Shown: one piece after another, positions 51,811 to 60,725 of the stretch
Layout: every line of letters starts with the position of its first letter
Position numbering within the stretch: the stretch's first letter is position 1
Origin: an uncultured Rivibacter sp.
GTDB lineage: Bacteria; Pseudomonadota; Gammaproteobacteria; Burkholderiales; Burkholderiaceae
Direction: 5' to 3'
DNA length: 64,000 bases
Assembly: GCA_946480925.1 (NCBI GenBank)
Contig: CAMLLU010000001.1
Coordinates: 62,001-126,000, forward strand
Translations under genes and position numbers: made by a program
The notes under the pieces: model-generated
What the model was told of the DNA's origin: nothing
What the model saw: only the letters and a program-made list of their open reading frames with translations
Databases searched by the model: none

Positions 51811-52842
51811 TCAGGCCACTCGCCCGAACCACCACAGCGACAAGCCGGCTGCCAGCACCGCGAACAGCGCCCCCACCGCCGCGAACAGCGCGGTGATCTC
51901 GGTTTCCTTGCGCTCGAACACGAGTCGCGAGGTCAGCGTGTCGTAGACCTTCTTCAGGTCGGTGGCACTGCCGGCGTAGAAGTACTCGGCATGCGTGAGG
52001 TTGGCCACGTTCTTGAGCGTGTCTTCATCGAGCCGCACGCGCATCGACCAGCCTTCGAAACCGATGATCTCGCCGTTGGTGGTGCCGAAGCCCACGGTGT
52101 AGACCTTCACGCCGCGGTCGGCGGCCATCTTGGCGGCGTCCAGCGGGTCGGGGCCGGTGGTGCGCTGGCCGTCGGTGAGCAGGATGATGGCGGCCGAGGT
52201 GTACGAGCCTGGCGGCACCGGAGTGAAGGGCTTGGGTTCCTTGCGCTCGCCGAGCGCCGGCGGCATGTTGCGCTGGCCGGTGACCTGCGAGAGGTCGATG
52301 CCGGCGTCAGGGAAGAGCGTGGCCAGCGACAGCACGATGCCGCTGCCGATGGCGGTGCCGCGCTGCAGTTGGAAGCGGTCGATCGCGGCGACCACGTCTT
52401 CGCGGCTGTGCGTGGGTGCCTGCACCACCGCGGCCGTGCCGGCGAACGACACCACGCCCACGCGCACGTGCCGCGGCAGCTCGCCGACGAAGGCCTTGGC
52501 CGCCATCTGCGAGGCCACCAGGCGGTTGGGCTGCACGTCTTCGGCGCGCATGCTGCCCGACACGTCCATCGCGAGGATGATGGTTTCCTGCTGCAGCGGT
52601 AGCGTGATGATGGCCGCCGGCCGCGAGATGGCCACGAGCAGCGCCGCGATGCCGATGAGCAGCAGCAGCGGCGGCACGTGGCGGCGCCAGCCGGGGCCGC
52701 TGCCCATGGCGGCTTTCACCAGGCCCAGGCTCGCGTAGCGCACCGCGCTTTTCTTGCGCCGGTGCAAAAGCCACACATAGGCCAGCACCAGCAAGGGCAC
52801 CAGGCCCAGCACCCAGAGGAATTGCGGCCACAGGAATGTCAT
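51811..52842 (-). CDS. VWA-domain membrane protein (BatA-like)
   Basis: The protein has 343 residues from the ATG at 52842 (MTFLWPQFLW), which has GGAGG five bases upstream. It has two N-terminal helices, a von Willebrand A domain starting IILAMDVSGSMRAEDV (MIDAS D-x-S-x-S), later AAIILLTDGQRTTGPDP, and a C-terminal helix. Such proteins pair with MoxR AAA ATPases and DUF58 proteins and are thought to help folding or stress tolerance of envelope proteins. It is the last gene of a MoxR-DUF58-VWA unit on the minus strand. Confidence 0.92.
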   Translation of the reverse strand: MTFLWPQFLWVLGLVPLLVLAYVWLLHRRKKSAVRYASLGLVKAAMGSGPGWRRHVPPLLLLIGIAALLVAISRPAAIITLPLQQETIILAMDVSGSMRAEDVQPNRLVASQMAAKAFVGELPRHVRVGVVSFAGTAAVVQAPTHSREDVVAAIDRFQLQRGTAIGSGIVLSLATLFPDAGIDLSQVTGQRNMPPALGERKEPKPFTPVPPGSYTSAAIILLTDGQRTTGPDPLDAAKMAADRGVKVYTVGFGTTNGEIIGFEGWSMRVRLDEDTLKNVANLTHAEYFYAGSATDLKKVYDTLTSRLVFERKETEITALFAAVGALFAVLAAGLSLWWFGRVA

Positions 52843-52918
52843 GCGAACCTCCGACGCGCGACGGTGCACCCGGCGCGGGAAGGGGCGGAAACCATCTCGA
52901 GGTGACGTGTCGGCGGCT

Positions 52919-53881
52919 TCATGCAGTCTCCCTGCGACGGCTGCCCGGCGTCTTCAAATGCTCCGGCAAACCGCCGCCGCTCGCAAGCCTTGCACGCTGC
53001 TTGCGCAGGTCCGCAAAGCGCAGGATGGCATCGACCAGGTCGTCGTCGGTGGCGAGTTCCAGCGTGTCGACGCCGGCATTGGCCAGGCTGGTCAGCAGTT
53101 CCTGCTCGCGCTCTTCGGCCAGCCGCGCGAAGCGCAGGCGAAAGCCCTTGTCGTGCGTGTCCACCAGCAGCTGCTCGCCGGTCTCGGCGTCGCGCATCAG
53201 GATGAGGCCGATGTCCGGCAGCGCTCGCTCGATCGGGTCGTGCAGCCGCACCGCCACCACCTCATGCCGTTGCACCAGCCGCGCCAGCGGCGCATCCCAG
53301 CCCGGCTGGCTGAAGAAGTCGGACACCACGAACATCGTGGAGCGCCGTTTCACGACGCGTTCCGCCGCCACCAGCAACTCGGAAAGGTCGGTGGGCTTGT
53401 TGCCCGTGGGCTCGGGCCGCTGCTGCATGCGTTGCAGCAGGTGCAGCACCTGGACGCGCCCGCCGCGCGCCGAAACCACCGTTTCGACGCCACTGCCGTA
53501 GATGATGGCGCCCACGCGGTTGCCGTGGCGCGTCAGCAGGCGCGCCAGCGCGGCAACGAATTCCATGGCCACCGCCTGCTTCTTCACGTCCTCGGAGCCG
53601 AAATCGACCGAGGGGCTCAGGTCGAGCAGGAACCACACGCTGATCTCGCGCTCTTCATGGAACTCGCGCACGAAAGGCGTCTGCAGGCGGGCAGTGACGT
53701 TCCAGTCGATGTGGCGCACGTCGTCGTGGTGCTGGTACTCGCGCAGGTCGGCCAGGTCGAGGCCCGAGCCGCGCATCAGGGTGCGGTAGTCGCCCTGCAG
53801 CAGGCCGTCGAGCCGGCGGATCACCGTCCACTCGAGGCGGCGCAGGACATCTTCAGGCGTTGGCGACGGCTTGCGCGACAT
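52919..53881 (-). CDS. DUF58 domain protein
   Basis: The 320-residue protein carries the DUF58 core LADLREYQHHDDVRHIDWNVTARLQTPFVREFHEEREISVWF in overlapping form with the hallmark R-x-Y-x-x-x-D-D-x-R-x-I-D-W. A VWA-like part has LDLSPSVDFGSED, and the end region covers arginine-rich helices. DUF58 proteins always accompany MoxR ATPases. Its start overlaps the MoxR gene by 29 bases. The C-terminal HisKA-like helices have no catalytic motif. Function is inferred from context only. Confidence 0.9.
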   Translation of the reverse strand: MSRKPSPTPEDVLRRLEWTVIRRLDGLLQGDYRTLMRGSGLDLADLREYQHHDDVRHIDWNVTARLQTPFVREFHEEREISVWFLLDLSPSVDFGSEDVKKQAVAMEFVAALARLLTRHGNRVGAIIYGSGVETVVSARGGRVQVLHLLQRMQQRPEPTGNKPTDLSELLVAAERVVKRRSTMFVVSDFFSQPGWDAPLARLVQRHEVVAVRLHDPIERALPDIGLILMRDAETGEQLLVDTHDKGFRLRFARLAEEREQELLTSLANAGVDTLELATDDDLVDAILRFADLRKQRARLASGGGLPEHLKTPGSRRRETA

Positions 53882-54881
53882 GGTGGGCGATGGGTTTTTC
53901 AGGCGCCGGCACTTTTTGCACGATGCGCTGGATCAGCTGGTCGGCGGTGAGGCCGTCCGACAAGGCCTCGTAGGTGAGCACGAGGCGGTGGCGCAGCACG
54001 TCGGGCACCAGGTCGAGCACGTCTTCCGGCAGTGCGTAGGGCCGCCCGCGCAGGAAGGCCAGGCCGCGCGCGCCTTCGATCAGGTGGATGGTGGCGCGTG
54101 GGCTGGCGCCGAAGTTCACGTATTTCGTGCAGTCGGCCAGGCCGTAGCGGGCCGGCTGCCGCGTGGCAGACACCAGCCGCACCGCGTACTGCATCAGCGA
54201 CGGGTCCACGTAGACCTTGCGGCATTCCTGCTGCAAGGCGCCCAACTGCTCGGTGGTGGCCACGGCGTTCACGTGCACCGGCTCGCCGGTCACGCGCTCG
54301 ACGATCACGAACTCTTCTTCCTCGCTCGGGTAGCCCACCAGCACCTTCATCATGAAGCGGTCCACCTGCGCTTCGGGCAGCGCGTAGGTGCCTTCGGTCT
54401 CGATGGGGTTCTGCGTGGCCATCACGAGGAAGGGCTCGGGCACGATGTGGGTTTCACCCGCGATGGTGACCTGCCGCTCCTGCATCACTTCGAGCAGTGC
54501 ACTCTGCACCTTGGCCGGCGCACGGTTGATCTCGTCGGCCAGCAGCAGGTGCGTGAACACCGGGCCCAGCGAGGTGCTGAAGTCGCCCGTCTTCTGGTTG
54601 TAGATGCGCGTGCCCACCAGGTCGGCCGGCACGAGGTCGGGCGTGAACTGGATGCGCTTGAAGCTGCCGCGCATGGTGGCCGCCAGCGTCTTCACCGTGA
54701 GCGTCTTGGCCAGCCCCGGCACACCTTCGACCAGCAGGTGACCCTGCGCGAGCATCGCGATCAGCACGCGCTCCAGGAAGCGGTCCTGTCCGACCACCAC
54801 GCGTTTCACCTCGTAGAGGATGCGCTCCATCAGCGAGGCCACTTCACCGGGGTGTGACGAGCCGTTCGATCCGTTGTGCAT
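53853..54881 (-). CDS. MoxR-family AAA+ ATPase
   Basis: The 342-residue protein has an AAA+ module: Walker A GVPGLAKTLTVK, Walker B THLLLADEINRAPAKVQSALLE, sensor region FLVMATQNPIETEGTYALPEAQ and arginine finger region DRFMMKVLVGYP. It fits the MoxR family (AAA_3), which acts as a chaperone for DUF58/VWA partners. It is first in its operon, 57 bases after an anchored serine protease gene on the same strand. Confidence 0.95.
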   Translation of the reverse strand: MHNGSNGSSHPGEVASLMERILYEVKRVVVGQDRFLERVLIAMLAQGHLLVEGVPGLAKTLTVKTLAATMRGSFKRIQFTPDLVPADLVGTRIYNQKTGDFSTSLGPVFTHLLLADEINRAPAKVQSALLEVMQERQVTIAGETHIVPEPFLVMATQNPIETEGTYALPEAQVDRFMMKVLVGYPSEEEEFVIVERVTGEPVHVNAVATTEQLGALQQECRKVYVDPSLMQYAVRLVSATRQPARYGLADCTKYVNFGASPRATIHLIEGARGLAFLRGRPYALPEDVLDLVPDVLRHRLVLTYEALSDGLTADQLIQRIVQKVPAPEKPIAHHVAQAVANA

Positions 54882-54938
54882 GGGGGGGCCTCGCTGGAAT
54901 GTTGTGTCGTGTGGTGTGTCGGAACTGCAGCAAGTCGG

Positions 54939-55964
54939 TCAGAACGGTGGCATGCCCACGGCCGTGGCCGCGTTTTCGATCGGCACTGCAAATCCGATGC
55001 CGATGAAGGTGCGCTGGTCGCCGGGGTTGAGGATGGCCGTCACGATGCCGACCACCGCGCCGTCGTTGGTGACCAGCGGCCCGCCTGAATTGCCGGGGTT
55101 GGCCGCCGCGTCGAACTGGATCAGGTTGGTCAGCACGCGCTTGCCTTCGTCGGAGCGGAATTCGCGCTTGAGCCCCGACACCACGCCCGACGACACCGAA
55201 GGCCCGATGCCGAACGGGTGGCCCACCGCAATGACTTCGTCGCCCGGTGCCAGGTCTGCGGTCGAGCGCAGCGTGGCGGCCTGCAGGTCGTCGGGCACCT
55301 TGGCGGCCTGCAGCACGGCCAGGTCGTTTTCGGGCTGCACCGAGATCACCGTGGCCTCGGTCTCCAGGCCGTTGGCGAATTCCACCTTGATCTGCTTGGC
55401 GCCCAGCACCACGTGCAGGTTGGTGAGGATGATGCCCTTGTCCACGATCACCACGCCGGTGCCCACGCCGCGGTGCACCTTCGGGTCGGCGGGGCCGTCC
55501 TTGTCGGGCACTGCGTCGTTGCCGCCACGCGGCGCCTTGCCGGCGGCAGGTGACTTGCCGGCCCGGGGCGCCTTGCCTGCGGGGTCTGCAGCCTTCGGCG
55601 TAGCTTCGGTTTCGTCGCCCATGTAGCCCACCACGCGCACCACCGAGGATGCAATGGCCTGGTAGGCCTTGGCGGCCTTCGAAGGCAATGGCTTGGCTTC
55701 GAGCGACTGGCGCACGGCGGTGTCGATGTCCTGCTGGGTGAGCGGGCGCGGCATTCGCGAGGCCACCGTCCACACCGAAGCGGCCAGACCGGTGAGCAGG
55801 CCCAGCATCAGCGCCCACACCAGCCAGGGCTTGCGCACCAGCAGGCTGGGCGGGCGTGGTGAAGCGGGGGGAGGGGAGGTGGCTGCTGCCGGCAAGCCTT
55901 CGGCAGCGCCGGGCTGCTGCGGAGGCGCCCGGTGGGAGCGGCTGTACAGAGCGGTGCGTCGCAT
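54939..55964 (-). CDS. Membrane-anchored trypsin-like serine protease (DegS/HtrA-like)
   Basis: The 341-residue protein has a proline-rich cytoplasmic N-terminus, one membrane helix (about residues 45-68), and a periplasmic S1C-type protease domain. The triad is H in IILTNLHVVLGAKQ, D in PENDLAVLQ and S in AANPGNSGGPLV. No PDZ domain follows, and the protein ends 49 residues after the serine. Between the stalk and the protease lies a low-complexity insert with GKAPRAGKSPAAGKAPRGG. It may cleave regulators or misfolded proteins in the periplasm. AAGGGG seven bases before the ATG fixes the start. It probably shares a transcript with the MoxR unit. Confidence 0.88.
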   Translation of the reverse strand: MRRTALYSRSHRAPPQQPGAAEGLPAAATSPPPASPRPPSLLVRKPWLVWALMLGLLTGLAASVWTVASRMPRPLTQQDIDTAVRQSLEAKPLPSKAAKAYQAIASSVVRVVGYMGDETEATPKAADPAGKAPRAGKSPAAGKAPRGGNDAVPDKDGPADPKVHRGVGTGVVIVDKGIILTNLHVVLGAKQIKVEFANGLETEATVISVQPENDLAVLQAAKVPDDLQAATLRSTADLAPGDEVIAVGHPFGIGPSVSSGVVSGLKREFRSDEGKRVLTNLIQFDAAANPGNSGGPLVTNDGAVVGIVTAILNPGDQRTFIGIGFAVPIENAATAVGMPPF

Positions 55965-56109
55965 GGTGCGGCCCCTTACTGCTGGTGGCCGTCACGAAGC
56001 GCCGGCCCGACGACGCAACGGTATCACCAAGCCGTAAAGCCTGCCAACGAAGTTCGCCCATGTCCCATGGGAATGGACGGCACTCGTTCACGGGGCATCA
56101 TTGCGGGCG

Positions 56110-56928
56110 ATGCAGACGCGCTGGACCGACACTCACTGCCACCTCGATGCCGGGGAATTCGATGCCGACCGCGATGCGGTGGTCGAGCGTTCGCGGGTCG
56201 CGGGCGTGGGCCGCGTGGTGATCCCCGGCGTGTGCAGTACCAACCTGCAGACCGTGCGCGACATGGCGCATCGCTATGGCTTGCACTACGCGCTGGGGCT
56301 GCACCCGCTGTACGTCGAACGCGACGCACCTGATGCGTTGCAGCGCCTGCGCGATGCGCTCGAAGCGCACCGCGACGACCCGCGGCTGGTGGCAGTGGGC
56401 GAGATCGGGCTGGACCTCTTCGTCAAAGGCCTGGACGTTTCGATTCAGGAACGCTTTTACGTGGAGCAACTCGAGCTTGCTCGCGAGTTCGAGCTGCCGG
56501 TGATCCTGCACGTGCGGCGCTCGGCCGACCTGCTGCTCAAGCACCTGCGGCGCATCCGCGTTACCGGCATCGCCCATGCCTTCAACGGCAGTGAACAGCA
56601 GGCGCAGACCTTCGTCGATCTGGGCTTCAAGCTCGGCTTCGGCGGGGCCATGACCTTCGACCGCGCGTTGCAGATCCGCCGCCTGGCGAAGGAGCTGCCC
56701 ATCGAGGCCATCGTGCTGGAGACCGATGCGCCCGACATCCCGCCGCACTGGCTCTACAAGACCGTGCAGCAGCGCGCCGCCGGCGAGCGTTCGCGCAACG
56801 AGCCTGCCGAGCTGCCGCGCATCGCCGCGGAGCTGGCACAGTTGCGCGCCATGGAACTCGACACCCTGGCTCACAAGACCGAAGACAACGCACGGGCCGC
56901 GCTGCCCCGCCTGGCGGCGCAAGCATGA
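56110..56928 (+). CDS. TatD-family metal-dependent DNase/hydrolase
   Basis: The 272-residue protein starts MQTRWTDTHCHLDAGEFD, with the metal-binding H-x-H. Other ligands are in ALGLHPLYV, VAVGEIGLDLFVK, VILHVRRSADLLL and ETDAPDIPPHWL. TatD proteins are cytoplasmic TIM-barrel nucleases linked to oxidative DNA repair; the exact YcfH/TatD/YjjV branch is not decided (YjjV-like is plausible). The stop overlaps the start of the DNA glycosylase gene by 4 bases (ATGA). Confidence 0.92.
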   Translation: MQTRWTDTHCHLDAGEFDADRDAVVERSRVAGVGRVVIPGVCSTNLQTVRDMAHRYGLHYALGLHPLYVERDAPDALQRLRDALEAHRDDPRLVAVGEIGLDLFVKGLDVSIQERFYVEQLELAREFELPVILHVRRSADLLLKHLRRIRVTGIAHAFNGSEQQAQTFVDLGFKLGFGGAMTFDRALQIRRLAKELPIEAIVLETDAPDIPPHWLYKTVQQRAAGERSRNEPAELPRIAAELAQLRAMELDTLAHKTEDNARAALPRLAAQA

Positions 56929-57425
56929 AGCCCGCGCCCCTGTGCGGGCTGGCCCCGGTCGTCGGGCCGGCCACGCGGCTGGTGGTGCTGGGCAGCTTTC
57001 CGAGCGAAGCCTCGCTCGCGGCGCAGCAGTACTACGCCCACCCGCGCAACCATTTCTGGCCCATCCTCAGCGCGCTGTGGGGCGTGGACCTGCGCCAGCT
57101 GCCCTATGCCGGGCGCATGAGCGTGGTGCGCGAGCGTGGGCTGGGCATCTGGGACGTGTATGCTCGCTGCCGCCGTGAAGGCAGCCTCGACAGTGCCATC
57201 GAAGATGCCGAACCCAACGACCTGGCCGGCCTGCTGCAGCGCGCACCGCGCCTGGCGGCGGTGGCGCACAACGGCGGCGAATCGGCACGCTCGATGAAAG
57301 TGACGAGCGCACTCGGCCTTGCCGTGCACCGGCTGCCGTCCACCAGCCCGGCCAATGCCTCGTGGAGCTTCGAGCGCAAGCTCGCGGCCTGGCGCGAGGT
57401 GTTCGCGCTGTATGGCCTCGCCTGA
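56925..57425 (+). CDS. Hypoxanthine-DNA glycosylase (UDG family 6)
   Basis: The 166-residue protein resembles family 6 (HDG) of the uracil-DNA glycosylase superfamily. Motif 1 is VLGSFPSEASLAAQQYYAHPRN, the later part has FWPIL and VAHNGGESARS, and motif 2 is LPSTSPANAS. It would remove hypoxanthine and perhaps other deaminated bases from DNA. It is coupled to the TatD gene, which also fits DNA repair. No Fe-S cysteines are seen, so it is not family 4. Confidence 0.88.
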   Translation: MKPAPLCGLAPVVGPATRLVVLGSFPSEASLAAQQYYAHPRNHFWPILSALWGVDLRQLPYAGRMSVVRERGLGIWDVYARCRREGSLDSAIEDAEPNDLAGLLQRAPRLAAVAHNGGESARSMKVTSALGLAVHRLPSTSPANASWSFERKLAAWREVFALYGLA

Positions 57426-57496
57426 CTTCTTCGAACTTCTTTACCAGCTTGTACAAACGGTTTCCCGCTTTGCTTGCGGTGAAATCGCAACCCGTG

Positions 57497-58297
57497 ATGG
57501 CCACCAAGAAAAAACAGCCCGTGCAACAGACGCTCGAACCCGCCACCGTGTCCGAAGGCGGCGGCGTGCGCTACCTGCATCTGGGCACACCCTGGATCCA
57601 GGGCGCGATGCGCGTGCGCAAGCCGCAGGCCATCGAGCTCGAATACGTGCAGCGCATGATGGCCTGGATGCTGCTGCGCCCGAGTGACCAGCTCACCGAA
57701 GGCCATGCGGTGCAGCTGGGGCTGGGCGCTGCAGCCATCACCAAGTTCTGCCACCAGCAGCTGCGCATGCGCACCACCGCGGTGGAGCTCAACGACACCG
57801 TCATCAGCGCCTGCAGGCTGTGGTTCCACCTGCCGCCCGATGACGGGCGCCTTTCGGTGCTGCACGAAGACGCAGCGCGTTACGTCGAGGCGGTGCAGAA
57901 CATCGGCACGGCCGACGTGCTGTGCGTGGACCTCTACGACCACGAGGCCGCTGCACCCGTGCTCGACGACGATGCGTTCTATCGAGGCTGCCACCGACTG
58001 CTGTCCGACGAGGGCGTGATGTCGGTGAACCTCTTCGGGCGCGACGCCAGCTTCGAGCGCAGCGCCGCTCGCATCGAGGCGGCCTTCGGCACGGGGCGGG
58101 TCGCCATGCTCAAGCCCACCAAGGAAGGCAACACCATCGTGCTGGCGTGGAAGGGCTTCGACCTGCCCGACCGCGCCACGCTTGCCGCCCGTGCTGAAAA
58201 CATCGACACTCGTTTCAAGCTGCCTGCCGGCAAGTGGCTGCGCCTGCTGGCGCCCTCCGTCGCTTCCTCCCTCGCCAACGTTCCCTCCAAGACATGA
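57497..58297 (+). CDS. Spermidine-synthase-like class I methyltransferase-fold protein
   Basis: The protein has 266 residues from the ATG at 57497; the 45 open codons upstream overlap the preceding gene. It has a Rossmann motif AVQLGLGAAAITKFCHQQL, acidic loop TAVELNDTVISACRLWF and ADVLCVDLYDHEAAAPVLDDDAF, which match SpeE-like proteins. The usual polyamine-binding N-terminal domain is short. It may bind SAM or decarboxylated SAM; real polyamine synthase activity is doubtful. The stop overlaps the GspE-type gene by 4 bases. Confidence 0.85.
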   Translation: MATKKKQPVQQTLEPATVSEGGGVRYLHLGTPWIQGAMRVRKPQAIELEYVQRMMAWMLLRPSDQLTEGHAVQLGLGAAAITKFCHQQLRMRTTAVELNDTVISACRLWFHLPPDDGRLSVLHEDAARYVEAVQNIGTADVLCVDLYDHEAAAPVLDDDAFYRGCHRLLSDEGVMSVNLFGRDASFERSAARIEAAFGTGRVAMLKPTKEGNTIVLAWKGFDLPDRATLAARAENIDTRFKLPAGKWLRLLAPSVASSLANVPSKT

Positions 58298-60084
58298 CCG
58301 CCGCTGCCGCCAGTTCGTCTTCACGTGCCAGCCATTTCAAGGGCCGTCTCGAATGGCGCGTGCTGCTTCGCTGGCTGCGTGACGACGGCGTGTTGCTGCC
58401 TGCCGATGCCGACAAGCTGGCGCAGCGCTTCGCTGCCGGCGACAGCGCGCAGCACTCGCTGGTGCGGCTCGGCGCAGCCAGCCTCACCGATGCGAAGACC
58501 GGCACGGCGCTGGACGTGGAGGCGTTGACCCAATGGCTGGCCAAGCGCTGCGGCCTGCCTTACCTGCGCATCGACCCGCTGAAGGTGGACGTGGCCCGCG
58601 TGGCCGACGTGATGTCGATCAACTACGCCGAGCGCCGCCGTGCACTGCCGGTGGGCGTGGCGCCCACCGAAGTGACGGTGGCCACCTGCGAGCCCTTCGA
58701 CCTCGACTGGGTGCCCGAGATCGAGGCACACACGAAGCGGCGTATCAAGCTGGTGGTGGCCAGCCCGCTGGAGCTGTCGCACTACACCACCGAGTTCTAC
58801 ACGCTGGCGCGTTCGGTGCGCCAGGCACAGAAGACCGGCCAGGCCAGCGCGCCGGCCAACTTCGAGCAGCTGGTCGAGCTGGGCAAGGCCAAGCAGCTCG
58901 ATGCCAACGACCAGGGCGTGGTGCAGGTGGTCGACTGGCTGTGGCAGTACGCCTTCGACCAGCGCGCCTCCGACATCCACCTCGAGCCGCGGCGCGACAT
59001 GGGTGCGATCCGCTTCCGCATCGACGGCGTGATGCACACCGTCTACCAGCTACCGCTCACCGTGATGGGCGCGATGACCGCGCGCATCAAGCTGCTGGGC
59101 CGCATGGACGTGGTCGAAAAGCGCCGCCCGCTCGACGGCCGCATCAAGGTGCGCAACCCGTCGGGCGACGAGGTGGAAATGCGCCTGTCCACGCTGCCCA
59201 CCGCCTTCGGCGAGAAGATGGTGATGCGCATCTTCGACCCCGACACCACGGTGAAGAACCTCGATGCGCTGGGCTTCGCTGCGCACGATGCGCAGCGCTG
59301 GGAAGCGCTCACCGGCCACGCGCACGGCATCATCCTCGTGACCGGCCCCACGGGCTCGGGCAAGACGACCACGCTGTATTCCACGTTGCGCCGCCTGGCC
59401 ACCGACGAGGTGAACGTCTGCACCATCGAAGACCCGATCGAAATGATCCAGCCGGCCTTCAACCAGACGCAGGTGCAGCCGGCCATCGACCTGGGCTTTG
59501 CCGAAGGCCTGCGCGCGCTGATGCGGCAGGACCCGGACATCATCATGGTCGGTGAGATCCGCGACCTCGAAACCGCCGAGATGGCGATCCAGGCCGCGCT
59601 CACCGGCCACCTCGTGTTCAGCACGCTGCACACCAACGACGCCGCCTCGGCCGTCACGCGGCTCACCGACATCGGCGTGCCGCCCTATCTCATCGGCGCC
59701 ACGCTGATCGGCGTGCTGGCGCAGCGCCTCGTGCGCACCTTGTGCCCGGCCTGCAAGCAGCCCGACGAGGACATGTCGCGTGACATGCTGGCCGAGGCCA
59801 TCAAGCCGTGGCGCATGTCGGGCAGCTTCAAGCCTTACAAACCGGTGGGCTGCCTCGAGTGCCGCATGACGGGCTACCGCGGGCGCAGCGGCCTGTACGA
59901 GCTGCTCACCGTGAGCGAGGCGCTGCAGCCGGCCATCCACCCCACCCCCGACGTCTCGAAGCTGCGCCAGCTCGCCTTGCAAGACCAGATGCGCCCGTTG
60001 CGCCTCAGCGGGGCCATGAAGGTGGCCGAGGGCCTGACGACGCTCGACGAAGTGCTGCGCTCGACGCCGCGCTGGGAAGGCTGA
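58294..60084 (+). CDS. GspE/PulE/PilB-type secretion ATPase
   Basis: The 596-residue ATPase has an N-terminal MshEN-like domain, then the SDIHLEPRRDMGAIRFRIDGV segment. The Walker A is GPTGSGKTTTLY (K357), and DPDIIMVGEIRDLETAE carries the Walker B and Asp box. Two cysteine pairs (CPACKQ and CLECRMTGYRGRSGLYELL) form the zinc element of GspE. It powers type II secretion or type IV pilus assembly. No GspF or other pilus gene is in the window, so this copy is an orphan or its partners lie elsewhere. It is coupled to the upstream gene. Confidence 0.93.
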   Translation: MTAAAASSSSRASHFKGRLEWRVLLRWLRDDGVLLPADADKLAQRFAAGDSAQHSLVRLGAASLTDAKTGTALDVEALTQWLAKRCGLPYLRIDPLKVDVARVADVMSINYAERRRALPVGVAPTEVTVATCEPFDLDWVPEIEAHTKRRIKLVVASPLELSHYTTEFYTLARSVRQAQKTGQASAPANFEQLVELGKAKQLDANDQGVVQVVDWLWQYAFDQRASDIHLEPRRDMGAIRFRIDGVMHTVYQLPLTVMGAMTARIKLLGRMDVVEKRRPLDGRIKVRNPSGDEVEMRLSTLPTAFGEKMVMRIFDPDTTVKNLDALGFAAHDAQRWEALTGHAHGIILVTGPTGSGKTTTLYSTLRRLATDEVNVCTIEDPIEMIQPAFNQTQVQPAIDLGFAEGLRALMRQDPDIIMVGEIRDLETAEMAIQAALTGHLVFSTLHTNDAASAVTRLTDIGVPPYLIGATLIGVLAQRLVRTLCPACKQPDEDMSRDMLAEAIKPWRMSGSFKPYKPVGCLECRMTGYRGRSGLYELLTVSEALQPAIHPTPDVSKLRQLALQDQMRPLRLSGAMKVAEGLTTLDEVLRSTPRWEG

Positions 60085-60226
60085 CCGCCTCGCCGCTGTC
60101 TGTCTGCCGGACACCACACACGGGGAGGGCCGTGCGCGTGGCGGAGCCGCTACGTGTAATCCACAGAACTTGGGAACGGGTCTGCTTCCTAGAATCCCGC
60201 CAAGCCAAAAAAACGAGGAGTCAAAC

Positions 60227-60706
60227 GTGAATATCAAAAGCCAGAAGGACTTCTGGTCCGGGCTGATGTTCGTGGTCACGGGCGTCGTGTTCGCCTGGGG
60301 GGCCACCAACTACAGCTTTGGCGAATCGGCGCGCCCCGGCCCGGGCTACTTCCCCTTCGGCCTGGGCATCCTGCTGGCGATCCTGGGCGCCATCGTGCTG
60401 TTCAAGGCACTCACCATCGAGACCGAAGGCGGCGACAAGGTGGGCGATCTCGCCTGGAAGCCGCTGCTCATCATCACCGCTGCCGTGGTCGTTTTTGGTG
60501 CAGCCCTGCCGCGCCTCGGCATGGTGCTCTCGCTGCCGCTGCTCATCGTCATCAGTTGCCTCGCGAGCGACGAATTCCACTGGAAGGACGCGCTCATCAG
60601 CTGCGTGGTGCTCACGCTCGGCTCGTGGGCCATCTTCATCAAGGGTTTGAACCTGGTGATCCCGCTGTGGCCCACCTTCATGAGCAGCACCGCTGCCGCA
60701 GGCTGA
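60227..60706 (+). CDS. Tripartite tricarboxylate transporter small subunit TctB
   Basis: The protein has 159 residues from the GTG at 60227; GAGGAG lies seven bases upstream. It has four hydrophobic helices and the TctB features SGLMFVVTGVVFAWGA, PGPGYFPFGLGILLAILG and KGLNLVIPLWPTF. TctB is the small inner-membrane subunit of TTT systems that import citrate and related carboxylates with a periplasmic binding protein. It is 19 bases before tctA. Confidence 0.93.
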   Translation: MNIKSQKDFWSGLMFVVTGVVFAWGATNYSFGESARPGPGYFPFGLGILLAILGAIVLFKALTIETEGGDKVGDLAWKPLLIITAAVVVFGAALPRLGMVLSLPLLIVISCLASDEFHWKDALISCVVLTLGSWAIFIKGLNLVIPLWPTFMSSTAAAG

Positions 60707-60725
60707 GGCGAGGAGCGACAACAAC

